Positions 1 to 6,335 of a stretch of DNA of 10,135 bases are shown in pieces (positions within the stretch are counted from its first letter, which is position 1; each line of letters begins with the position of its first letter). Both the position numbers and the translations under genes were made by a program. The DNA comes from SIAJ01 sp036266155 (lineage in GTDB: Bacteria > Planctomycetota > Planctomycetia > Gemmatales > Gemmataceae), in contig DATANR010000053.1 in NCBI GenBank assembly GCA_036266155.1, positions 1-10,135 on the forward strand. Reading direction: 5' to 3'. The notes below the pieces were generated by a model, which made no database searches, had not been told where the DNA came from, and was given only the letters and a program-made list of their open reading frames with translations.

Positions 1-56
1 GGCGTAAGCCGCCCGATGATGTTCACTATCGGGCGGCTTACGCCGCTCCGCTCGCC
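1..56. repeat. Palindromic repeat, family A, copy 1 (cut by the window edge)
   Basis: Bases 1-17 are the exact reverse complement of 28-44, leaving a 10-nt loop. The right-hand side continues through 56 with a sequence that matches the outer end of the palindrome at 7051-7145, so the left arm very probably extends about 12 bp past the window start. The right arm holds a mini-hairpin, GCGGC-TTAC-GCCGC. After the left arm the loop begins GATGTTC, as in the second copy. The element ends 7 bp before the purB start codon, so any purB transcript starting upstream would carry this hairpin in its leader. The palindrome is seen directly; its family membership rests on comparison with 7051-7145. Confidence 0.85.
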
Positions 57-63
57 GATCCCA

Positions 64-1524
64 ATGTCTGACTCCCATCTACTTTACGATAACCCTCTCA
101 TCGGCCGTTATGCCTCGAAGGCGATGGCCGAGCGTTGGGGCCCGCAACGCAAATTCAGCACCTGGCGCCGGCTTTGGCTCTGGTTGGCCGAGTCGGAAAG
201 CGAACTTGGCCTCCTCAGCGATGATGGCAAGTCGCCGCGCATCCAGCCGAAGCAACTGGCTGCCCTGAAGGCCCATCTCGACGACATCGACTTCGCCAAA
301 GCGGACGACTACGAACGCAAGTTTCGCCACGACGTGATGGCTCACGTCCACACGCTCGGCGATGTGGCACCGGCCGCGCGCGACATCATTCATCTCGGGG
401 CGACTTCTTGTTATGTCACCGACAACGCGGACCTGATTCTGATCCATGAGTCGCTCGCGGACGTTTGCGGCAAGCTCGCATCGGTGATCGACGCGCTCGG
501 CAAGTTCGCGACGACCTGGCGCTCCGAACCGACGCTCGGCTTCACGCACTTCCAGCCGGCCCAGCTCGTGACCGTCGGCAAACGGGCGACGTTGTGGGCT
601 TACGACCTGGTCATGGATTTGGACGAACTTGAGAAACGCCGCGATGGACTCAAATTCCGCGGCGCCAAGGGGACGACCGGCACGCAAGCGAGCTTCCTCG
701 CACTCTTTCGCGGCGACCACGATAAGGTCCGCCAGCTCGATCGCCTCGTCACGAAGAAGGCCGGCTTCAACGACGTGTATGCGGTCACGGGTCAAACTTA
801 TTCGCGCAAGGTCGACGCGTTCGTTCTCGATGCGCTCGCCGGACTCGGCCAAAGCCTGCACAAGTGGGGCACCGACTTGCGATTGCTTGCTCATCGGCAG
901 GAGATCGACGAGCCGTTTGAAGCAAGTCAGATCGGTTCGTCGGCGATGGCGTACAAGCGGAACCCGATGCGGGCCGAGCGCATGTGCGGGCTTGCCCGGT
1001 TTCTGATGAACCTGCCCGCGATGGCGGCCGACACGGCAGCGACGCAGTGGTTCGAACGCACCCTCGACGACAGCGCCCCACGGCGGCTGTATATTCCGCA
1101 AGCGTTTCTCGCGGCCGACGCTTGTTTGAAGTTGGCGCTGAATCTCGCGAGCGGACTCGTGGTCAACCGCGAGGTGATCGCCCACGAAGTGGCCGAGTAT
1201 CTCCCGTACATGGCCACCGAAAACCTCATCATGGCCTGTGTCGCCCGCGGCGGCGATCGGCAGGAAGCGCACGAGATGATCCGCACGCATAGCCACGCCG
1301 TGACAGCCGGCATCAAGGCCGGTACGATGACGAGCCGCGATCTGATGACGCGACTTCAAGCCGAGAAGATGTTCACCGGCATCGACGTAGCGAAAGAGCT
1401 CGACCCGGCGCGCTACGTCGGCCGATCGGCGGAACAGGTGGACGAGTTCATCGAACAAGAAGTGCGGCCCGTGCGTGAGCGGTACGCGGGAAACCTCGGG
1501 CAACGCGGCGACGTGACGTTGTAA
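64..1524 (+). CDS. purB: Adenylosuccinate lyase, long eukaryote-like form
   Basis: This 486-residue cytosolic enzyme of the fumarase/aspartase superfamily cleaves SAICAR to AICAR and adenylosuccinate to AMP, releasing fumarate, in purine synthesis. Visible hallmarks are RHDVMAHVHT (H89, H94, H96), the TLGFTHFQPAQ block with H162 (the probable general acid), KGTTGTQASF, and the flexible signature loop at 291-301, GSSAMAYKRNP, with the catalytic serine. That loop usually reads SSAMPYKRNP, so the proline is alanine here (A296). Length and many blocks resemble human ADSL (484 residues) more than the roughly 430-460-residue forms common in bacteria. The frame is open to base 1 and has earlier ATGs at 16 and 19, but those lie inside the palindromic repeat. 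I chose ATG 64 because homology begins just after it. No convincing Shine-Dalgarno precedes it. The stop is TAA at 1522-1524. Confidence 0.95.
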   Translation: MSDSHLLYDNPLIGRYASKAMAERWGPQRKFSTWRRLWLWLAESESELGLLSDDGKSPRIQPKQLAALKAHLDDIDFAKADDYERKFRHDVMAHVHTLGDVAPAARDIIHLGATSCYVTDNADLILIHESLADVCGKLASVIDALGKFATTWRSEPTLGFTHFQPAQLVTVGKRATLWAYDLVMDLDELEKRRDGLKFRGAKGTTGTQASFLALFRGDHDKVRQLDRLVTKKAGFNDVYAVTGQTYSRKVDAFVLDALAGLGQSLHKWGTDLRLLAHRQEIDEPFEASQIGSSAMAYKRNPMRAERMCGLARFLMNLPAMAADTAATQWFERTLDDSAPRRLYIPQAFLAADACLKLALNLASGLVVNREVIAHEVAEYLPYMATENLIMACVARGGDRQEAHEMIRTHSHAVTAGIKAGTMTSRDLMTRLQAEKMFTGIDVAKELDPARYVGRSAEQVDEFIEQEVRPVRERYAGNLGQRGDVTL

Positions 1525-1605
1525 CGACAAACACGTAATCGCCCCCTTCCTTCCGCATGGGCTTCTAGCACAATAGCCTTATCCCCACGCCCGGTGTTGG
1601 TTGCA

Positions 1606-2331
1606 ATGTCTCTGCAGTTAATGATCGACCAGGTCGCCGACGCCATTGGAATGATCAATTCCACGTCGACCCCCGCGCGCCGCCTGGTCGGCGGCGGCGT
1701 CGTCGTCGATGCCAAAGGCCGCGTGCTGGTCTGCTACTCTGATTTCGCTTATCAGGGCTGGCACTTCCCCAAGGGCGGACTCGACGAGGGCGAGACCACG
1801 CTCCAGGGGGCCATTCGCGAAGTTGAAGAAGAATCGGGCGGCGTGAAGGCGAAGGCCTTTTCGGGCAACGTGTCGTTCGAACTGCAGCCGGGCCGGGTCT
1901 ATCGCGAACCGATCGGCTTCGGGTCGTCGCGAGCCGAGCCGCCCAAGCACCGGACGAGCGAGCGCATCAGCCACGGGGCCAAGGACCTGCTCATCGAGGC
2001 CGCCAAGGAAGCCCGCATTGACCTCGATGAACTGCATCAGCACCGCTACGAGATTTTCGACGCCCTGGTCGGCCGCGGCATCAAGGTCGCGTGGGTGACG
2101 GTGCCGACCTATCACATCCTCGTCTACGACGCCGGCGTGGCGACGCCGACATTTGAATCAATGCTCGTTGAATGGCACACGCCCGCCGAGATCCGCAACC
2201 TGCGGGCGCCGGACAAGCCCAATTCGAAGCCGCGCATCGGCGGCGCCGCCCGCACGTTATTGGAGCGGCCGGATTTCGATGAGTTGGTGGAGAAAGCCAA
2301 GGCCGAGGCGCGGCTCGTTCCTATCGCTTGA
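1606..2331 (+). CDS. Nudix hydrolase with an extended insert
   Basis: This 241-residue protein carries a near-perfect Nudix box at residues 57-79: G57, E63, R71-E72, E75-E76 and G78, fitting GX5EX7REUXEEXGU except that the last hydrophobic position is Gly. The strand before it (RRLVGGGVVVDAKGRVLV) and the HFPKGG lead-in are typical. The family hydrolyses nucleoside diphosphates linked to another group, using Mg2+ bound by the glutamates; the substrate cannot be told here. About 80 residues separate the box from the last core strands (KVAWVTVPTYHILVYD, from residue 160), including a charged probable helix. This is longer than in minimal Nudix proteins and may set specificity. ATG 1606 has no clear Shine-Dalgarno; GTG 1594 and ATG 1621 are alternatives. 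The last 11 bp overlap the 3' end of the convergent minus-strand gene. Confidence 0.88.
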   Translation: MSLQLMIDQVADAIGMINSTSTPARRLVGGGVVVDAKGRVLVCYSDFAYQGWHFPKGGLDEGETTLQGAIREVEEESGGVKAKAFSGNVSFELQPGRVYREPIGFGSSRAEPPKHRTSERISHGAKDLLIEAAKEARIDLDELHQHRYEIFDALVGRGIKVAWVTVPTYHILVYDAGVATPTFESMLVEWHTPAEIRNLRAPDKPNSKPRIGGAARTLLERPDFDELVEKAKAEARLVPIA

Positions 2332-3970
2332 AGACCCCCTCGGGAATCGGCAGACCGTCGGCCGGGTCGATGAGCATCGCCCAAATGTTTTCGGCATGTT
2401 TGTCGCTGACTACCTGCACAGACCCATCGCACATGCCCACCAGCGTGCGGCCGTCGCGGAATAGGATGCGCGGCTTGATCGCGAGCTTGCCGTCGGCGAT
2501 CAATTCATCGGGCTTCGTCCAAATGGTCGCCTCGGCGGCCTGCACGAAGACCACCGTGTTCGACGTGCCGTCCACAACTTGCGCCAACGTAAATGGCCGA
2601 TCGAACGCCCAGACCGCCTTGGCGCCGACAAACGTTCGATAGTGCGTTTCACCGGGTTTCGCGGGATGCCCGGCGATCTCGTACATCTTGGGCATCATCG
2701 GAATCAGTTTCTTGTTGTTCTCGCTGTCCCACGGCTCATTGAGTTTGAATTGCTTGTAAAGGTTGTCCTGCTCGATGTACGGCAACATGTGGACTCGCCA
2801 ACTCAAGAGCGGTTTGCCATCGCCGTCGACGACAGCCGCCTCGGCCTTGCCGTTCGTGTCGTGGTAGTTGTGCAGGGCCAGGATCATCTGCTTCAGGTCG
2901 TTGCTCTGCTTCCACCAGGCCATCTCGCGCCATTGTGTCGCATAAGCGCCAACACCGGCGCCTGCGGCAAAGGCAGCGGGGACCAGGATCGTCTTCGAAC
3001 CCTTTGGCAAATCGATCGTCGCCTCGAGTGCCTGGCCATTTTGCCGCAAGCGATCGGACGCCAGCAGTTCCTCGGCCCGCTTCAGCACTCCAAGCCCGAT
3101 CGTTGCGGCGGCTGCCTTCGGGATCTCGATCAGGCCGATGGCCTTGTTGTCGAAAACCAACTCTTCCAATTCGGACCGCAGTCCGCCGATGAACTTGTGG
3201 GCCGGCCCATCGGTGGCCTTGAGCAACTTGGCCGACGCGGTCGCGCCGGCCTCGGTCGGGTAGTTGACGCGCAAATGCAGATGCCCCTCGCCAGCAAGGT
3301 CGAGCGCCAGCGTCGCGCTGCGGGCCGCAAGCGCCGGATGCAGGCTTTCGGGAACGATCTCCAGTGCTTCCTTGCGGAAATCGGTCGGCACGGCCGGCAG
3401 GTTGACTCCCGCGGTCAACGGCCGATCAGCGGCTGCCATCGCGATGCCATCGGCAAGCGGCGTCGCGGTCGGCGGCATGCCATCCGCGATTTTCGCCACT
3501 TCGGCCCGCGACCCGAGCACGAACGTCCGGTCGTCGGCGATCAAGAGGGCCGCCCCCATTGCATCTGAAGACCAGGTGAAACGCTTGCCTTTCTTCTCCG
3601 TCCCTTCCGGCAACAGAAGCGTGCGAATCACTTTGGGGTCCGCCGGCCGCAGGAGACGAATAACGAAGAGGGCGTCGCCATCGAATTCGTGTTTGCTCTT
3701 CGTCGGCCCAAGCCACAAAGTGATCCGCTCGACGTTCGACGGCAACTCGGCAAACCGCTTATCGAGCGTCGCGATCGCCTCGTCGCCGGCCTTCTTCAGA
3801 ATCGTGCGCACATCCTTGAGCGACTCATGCCCCCACAACTCCGCAACGCGGATGTGGACGAACGCCATCCCATCTTGCGGCACCAGCGCCAGGTCCGGCG
3901 GCAGCTTGGCGGGCTGAGCAAACGCCGATGCGGTGAGCAACAAGGCAACAAACAAGGAGATACGCGACAT
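2321..3970 (-). CDS. Secreted protein with a C-terminal DUF1559-type module
   Basis: This 549-residue protein begins with a clear Sec signal peptide, with cleavage likely after AFA at residue 18. Residues about 20-330 form an N-terminal region I cannot assign; its start (PPDLALVPQDGMAFVHIRVAELW) recalls extracytoplasmic proteins common in planctomycetes. From residue 357 the sequence becomes DUF1559-like: NDLKQMILALHNYHDTNG, LLSWRVHMLPYIEQDNLYKQF, a DGTSNTV block, and a final FRDGRTLVGMCDGSVQVVS. In usual DUF1559 proteins this module follows a type IV pilin-like helix (GFTLIELLVVIAIIA); here an Ala-rich hydrophobic stretch (about 326-346) takes its place and the N-terminus is an ordinary signal peptide. 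Biochemical function is unknown. Start ATG 3968-3970 has no strong Shine-Dalgarno; the stop is TAG at 2321-2323. A palindrome lies about 48 bp upstream. Confidence 0.88.
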   Translation of the reverse strand: MSRISLFVALLLTASAFAQPAKLPPDLALVPQDGMAFVHIRVAELWGHESLKDVRTILKKAGDEAIATLDKRFAELPSNVERITLWLGPTKSKHEFDGDALFVIRLLRPADPKVIRTLLLPEGTEKKGKRFTWSSDAMGAALLIADDRTFVLGSRAEVAKIADGMPPTATPLADGIAMAAADRPLTAGVNLPAVPTDFRKEALEIVPESLHPALAARSATLALDLAGEGHLHLRVNYPTEAGATASAKLLKATDGPAHKFIGGLRSELEELVFDNKAIGLIEIPKAAAATIGLGVLKRAEELLASDRLRQNGQALEATIDLPKGSKTILVPAAFAAGAGVGAYATQWREMAWWKQSNDLKQMILALHNYHDTNGKAEAAVVDGDGKPLLSWRVHMLPYIEQDNLYKQFKLNEPWDSENNKKLIPMMPKMYEIAGHPAKPGETHYRTFVGAKAVWAFDRPFTLAQVVDGTSNTVVFVQAAEATIWTKPDELIADGKLAIKPRILFRDGRTLVGMCDGSVQVVSDKHAENIWAMLIDPADGLPIPEGVFKR

Positions 3971-4017
3971 GATTTGTCTCGTGTGCGAAGTGTGCCGATA
4001 CTCTGCTTTACGATACA

Positions 4018-4094
4018 GCGGAGACCGAAGTGCAGCGAGGTCGACGCTGAACGCGTAAGCAAAGGCGTCGCCCTCGCTGCGCTTCGGTCTCCGC
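4018..4094. repeat. Long imperfect palindrome, family C
   Basis: Bases 4018-4040 and 4072-4094 form 23-bp inverted arms with one mismatch (T4031 opposite G4081, which can pair as a G-U wobble in RNA). The 31-nt spacer carries a second nested stem, CGACGC (4042-4047) with GCGTCG (4065-4070), so the structure can extend as one nearly continuous hairpin. It lies between the choice-of-anchor C-like gene and the DUF1559-like gene. No T-run follows either arm, so it is not a canonical intrinsic terminator. The arm sequence differs from the other palindromes in this window. Confidence 0.8.
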
Positions 4095-4104
4095 CTTCGC
4101 GATT

Positions 4105-4126
4105 CGTCTAAACCACTCAGTAGACG
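4105..4126 (-). terminator. Small hairpin after the choice-of-anchor C-like gene, possible terminator
   Basis: CGTCTA (4105-4110) and TAGACG (4121-4126) are 6-bp inverted arms with a 10-nt loop, starting about 14 bp beyond the TAG stop of the minus-strand gene that ends at 4141. There is no U-tract and the stem is short, so a terminator or transcript-end role is only a suggestion from position. Confidence 0.2.
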
Positions 4127-4140
4127 CCGCCGCCACGACC

Positions 4141-4680
4141 CTATTTCTCGCGCACTACCACATCGTCGAGGGCTGGTCCCTGTTCCGCGTCGCCCTTGCC
4201 ACTCGTGCGGATCTCAAGCGTCGTTTCCGTGGCCGTGGCGCTAAACTCCCAGGTCATCTTCGTCCACTTCATCTCCTGGAGCGTACGGCCCTTGTCGTCG
4301 ACGTCGAATTCCTTCGATTCGCCGGCTGCTTCGACGATCACACTGCGCTGGCCGGCGCCCGGAGTGGTCGCGAGCTGAAACTCGACGCGATACTTGGCCC
4401 CCTTCTTGGTCTTGAATGTCTGGGCAATGCCGCCGTGGCCCGGCGAGCCGTGCAGGTCGATGCTCCGTTTGCCTTCGGCCGATTTCCAGAAGGTGCCGAT
4501 CAGATCAATCTGCCCCCGCGTCACTGTCCAGCCCTTGATGGCCGTCGACCCCTTGTCGAGTGGTTTGAATGGTCCAATTTCTTCGGGGCCTTCTTCGAAG
4601 GAACCGTTGACCACCAGATTCGGCGCCGGCAGTGCTGGCGCCGCGACGCCGACTGGGAGCATGATCAACAAAGTAAGCAC
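4141..4680 (-). CDS. Secreted choice-of-anchor C / DUF642-like protein
   Basis: This 179-residue exported protein consists of a short hydrophobic leader and one beta-rich domain. The diagnostic blocks are NLVVNGSFE (21-29), the IKGWTVTRGQIDLIG stretch (about 48-62), the SIDLHGSPGHGGIAQTF block, and a closing LDDVVV strand. These match the choice-of-anchor C family, related to DUF642 galactose-binding-like folds, and suggest carbohydrate or surface binding. The protein ends two residues after the domain, with no PEP-CTERM, LPXTG or other anchor, so it is probably free in the periplasm or secreted. The start used is GTG 4680, with only a weak G-rich run 6 nt upstream; ATG 4662 is an alternative but would shorten the leader. 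The leader has no basic residues, and the 5' region directly abuts the palindrome at 4694-4735, which may have replaced the original upstream sequence. Confidence 0.78.
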   Translation of the reverse strand: MLTLLIMLPVGVAAPALPAPNLVVNGSFEEGPEEIGPFKPLDKGSTAIKGWTVTRGQIDLIGTFWKSAEGKRSIDLHGSPGHGGIAQTFKTKKGAKYRVEFQLATTPGAGQRSVIVEAAGESKEFDVDDKGRTLQEMKWTKMTWEFSATATETTLEIRTSGKGDAEQGPALDDVVVREK

Positions 4681-4693
4681 GTTAAACCCCCGG

Positions 4694-4741
4694 GCCGCTT
4701 GCGGCGTAGCGCGTCGGCTCTACGCCGCAAGCGGCGGCTAC
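4694..4741. repeat. REP/BIME-like double palindrome, family B
   Basis: Bases 4694-4709 and 4720-4735 are perfect 16-bp inverted arms around a 10-nt loop. Each arm is itself a mini-hairpin (GCCGC-TT-GCGGC and GCCGC-AA-GCGGC), and the inner ends are GTAG and CTAC. On the minus strand the element opens TTGTAGCCGCCGC, placing a GTAG tetranucleotide 5' of a hairpin, the layout described for REP elements linked to RAYT transposases. It fills almost all of the 57 bp between the nitroreductase stop and the next start codon. The structure is seen directly; the REP relationship is inference, and no RAYT gene is present in the window. Confidence 0.75.
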
Positions 4742-5325
4742 AAACTCCACACGCCCTCACAAGCCGTCTGGCTCAGCGGCCGTCGGCTATTGGGCGTTTC
4801 CTTCTCGCGCAGCTTCTCCGGCAGCGTTGCCGGGTCGCCAGCCTTGCCGACGGCGATCATCGCCTCGACCTGGTATCCCTCCGGGACCTTGAGATTGATA
4901 CGCGCTTTGTCGTAATCGAACCCCTGCATGCCATGCACGACCAAGCCAAGCCGGCAACCTTGCAATGCGAAGTTCGCCCACGCCGCGCCGCAATCGAACG
5001 AGTGCGTGATCGACGGCTTGCCGTTGTGATCGAACGTTTTCTTGGACACGAAGAGCAAGAGCACGCCCGCATTTGCCGCCCACGCCTTGTTCGCATCGAC
5101 GAGCAGATCGAAAAACAACGGCCAGTTCGGCGTATCGCGATGCGCATACAGAATGCGCCACGGCTGATTGTTGAACGACGACGGCGCCCAGCGGGCCGCT
5201 TCGAGCAGGGTCATCAAGTCGGCTTGCCCAACCGCCTCGCCCGACATCGCCCGCGGCGACCAGCGATCGAGGAACAAGGGATCAATCGGGTGATCCGCTT
5301 TGCGAACCGCGCTGCCTTTGACCAT
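4738..5325 (-). CDS. Nitroreductase family protein (FMN-dependent)
   Basis: This 195-residue protein shows the nitroreductase-fold pattern: RWSPRAM at 21-27, the position of the usual FMN-phosphate-binding R-x-S-x-R; ARWAPSSFNNQPWR at 44-57, flavin contact; a CGAAWANFALQGCRLGLVVHG helix region; and a late PEGYQVEAMIAVG strand. Members are flavin oxidoreductases using NAD(P)H on nitroaromatics, quinones or flavins, usually as dimers; the substrate here is unknown. No signal peptide is seen, so it is probably cytosolic. ATG 5323-5325 is supported by GGAG 6 nt upstream. It starts 30 bp after the ThuA-like gene, so co-transcription is likely. Its TAG stop is the TAG of the GTAG at the edge of the palindrome 4694-4741, so the repeat provides the end of this gene. 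Confidence 0.88.
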   Translation of the reverse strand: MVKGSAVRKADHPIDPLFLDRWSPRAMSGEAVGQADLMTLLEAARWAPSSFNNQPWRILYAHRDTPNWPLFFDLLVDANKAWAANAGVLLLFVSKKTFDHNGKPSITHSFDCGAAWANFALQGCRLGLVVHGMQGFDYDKARINLKVPEGYQVEAMIAVGKAGDPATLPEKLREKETPNSRRPLSQTACEGVWSL

Positions 5326-5331
5326 GATTCT

Positions 5332-5335
5332 CTCC
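5332..5335 (-). promoter_or_regulatory. Ribosome binding site of the nitroreductase gene
   Basis: The minus strand reads GGAGAG (5335 down to 5330), with GGAG 6 nt before ATG 5325. This good Shine-Dalgarno in the short gap supports the start and independent translation of the second gene of the pair. Confidence 0.7.
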
Positions 5336-5355
5336 GATGCGATTCAAGAGATGGA

Positions 5356-6249
5356 TTATTTCTTCGCCGGCTTCCGATCCAAATAGCGACTCAACTCGCC
5401 CGGATCGAGCTTCACCGGCGCCCCGCCTTTGGGAATCTCTTGCCCGGCCGACCACAGGATGCCGTTGACCAGGAACTTCCGATAGCCTTCTTTGACGAGG
5501 CTTTCATGCAAGTGGCAACCGGTGAATGCGAACGATCGTCCGCCGCCGGATCGCTCGAAAGCCCAGGAGACGGTCGCCTCTGTGTCGGGCGTTTTCTCTT
5601 TCGCCTTCGGGTTGACCGTATGTAAGAGCGGCGTCACACCCTTCATCTCGGCAGCGAAGCGCAACTTGTACAGCCAGCCGTCGTCGATCTGAAATGGCGT
5701 CACGCCACGGCAAATTGGATGATCGGGAAACGCATTGAACTCAGCGACCCAGTGCGCCCGTTGACCAAAGCCTTTCTCCCACGCCGCCCCGGACCAGCCA
5801 CGCACGCGGTCGCCCAGGTCGTTCGGATAATCGATCGACGAATGTAGGTGGATGATTCCGACGCCCGCGTCGACAAGCTTTTGTAGTTCGGCCACGCGAT
5901 CCCTCTTGAGAGCCTCGTGAACGTCGCCGCCTTCAACGAAGAGAACGACGGCCTTCGCCCCCGCGAGCGTCTCCGGTTTGGTGGGCCAGCCGTCGCGGGC
6001 CAAGACGGGGAACACGCCGGGCGATTGTTGAAGCATCTTCATCAGCACGGCGCAGCCGGCGAAGTACTCATGCTCGCCGGATTTTAACTTGGTCGCTGCC
6101 GGGCCGGCGATGAGCACGATCTTCGCTAGCTTCGGATCGGTCGGCAGTTGTTCGATGGGAATGCCCGATTGATCGAACGGTTCAGGATCGGCCGCGAGGG
6201 CGGCTGGTCCGCAGGCCATAAGCAAGATAAAGGCAAGGGCACGCGGCAT
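5356..6249 (-). CDS. ThuA-like domain protein, exported
   Basis: This 297-residue protein has a class I glutamine amidotransferase-like (ThuA) fold. After the leader come an AKIVLIAGPA strand, GEHEYFAGC (58-66, a typical ThuA-like block), an AKAVVLFVEGGD strand, the GIIHLHSSIDYP turn, FPDHPICRGVTPFQIDDGWLY, and a final SFAFTGCHLHESL. Planctomycetes carry many secreted ThuA-like proteins of unproven function; some relate to trehalose or other sugar use. The start was set at ATG 6247-6249 because GGAG sits 6 nt upstream and a signal peptide follows at once (cleavage likely after AALA, residue 19). LMAC at 10-13 is a poor lipobox, so a lipoprotein is possible but less likely. A longer frame opening at 6288 would put 13 residues before the signal peptide. 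It is the first gene of a probable pair with the nitroreductase and is divergent from the CAP gene. Confidence 0.87.
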   Translation of the reverse strand: MPRALAFILLMACGPAALAADPEPFDQSGIPIEQLPTDPKLAKIVLIAGPAATKLKSGEHEYFAGCAVLMKMLQQSPGVFPVLARDGWPTKPETLAGAKAVVLFVEGGDVHEALKRDRVAELQKLVDAGVGIIHLHSSIDYPNDLGDRVRGWSGAAWEKGFGQRAHWVAEFNAFPDHPICRGVTPFQIDDGWLYKLRFAAEMKGVTPLLHTVNPKAKEKTPDTEATVSWAFERSGGGRSFAFTGCHLHESLVKEGYRKFLVNGILWSAGQEIPKGGAPVKLDPGELSRYLDRKPAKK

Positions 6250-6255
6250 GCATAT

Positions 6256-6259
6256 CTCC
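6256..6259 (-). promoter_or_regulatory. Ribosome binding site deciding the ThuA-like start
   Basis: The minus strand reads CCGGAGATATGC then ATG, giving GGAG with a 6-nt spacer. This favours ATG 6249 over the upstream in-frame start at 6288. Confidence 0.75.
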
Positions 6260-6325
6260 GGCATGGATCCACGACTCACGGCGCCCAAATCAGTTCTACA
6301 CTGAATCTTTAGACCTGCGACGCTG

Positions 6326-6329
6326 GGAG
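6326..6329 (+). promoter_or_regulatory. Ribosome binding site of the CAP-domain gene
   Basis: GGAG, within GGGAGAG, ends 6 nt before ATG 6336, matching the spacing seen for the ThuA-like and nitroreductase genes. Confidence 0.7.
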
Positions 6330-6335
6330 AGACTC

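Larger units (their letters stand above)
6250..6335. promoter_or_regulatory. Divergent intergenic region, likely paired promoters
   Basis: These 86 bp separate the divergent ThuA-like (-) and CAP (+) genes, so both promoters should lie here or inside the opposing 5' ends. I see both ribosome binding sites but no convincing -35/-10 pair. TACACT at 6297-6302 matches the -10 consensus at 4 of 6 bases but lacks a good -35. The call rests on gene orientation. Confidence 0.4.

Noticed and set aside
16..63. Extended N-terminus of purB starting at ATG 16 or 19
   Set aside because: These codons lie inside the palindromic repeat, and known adenylosuccinate lyases align from about the LYDNPLIGRYAS region after ATG 64.
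79..1530. Long open frame on the minus strand opposite purB (483 codons)
   Set aside because: Its translation is rich in Arg, His and Val with no recognisable family, and the plus strand encodes a clear adenylosuccinate lyase; long antisense frames are expected in high-GC DNA.
1525..1605. Possible terminator or promoter between purB and the Nudix gene
   Set aside because: No hairpin with a T-run and no convincing -35/-10 pair could be seen in these 81 bases.
2579..3568. Open frame of 329 codons on the plus strand inside the DUF1559-like gene
   Set aside because: It has no recognisable domain and lies antisense to a gene with a signal peptide and conserved motifs.
4622..4643. Short inverted GGCGCC motifs around 4623-4643
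   Set aside because: They fall within the signal-peptide coding region of the choice-of-anchor C-like gene and are short enough to be chance in Ala/Pro-rich GC-rich codons.
4435..5625. Open frame of 396 codons on the plus strand
   Set aside because: It crosses three well-supported minus-strand genes and a palindrome, and its product is an Arg-rich composition typical of a shadow frame.
6250..6288. Longer start for the ThuA-like gene at 6288
   Set aside because: It would place 13 polar residues before a good signal peptide and ignores the well-spaced GGAG before ATG 6249.
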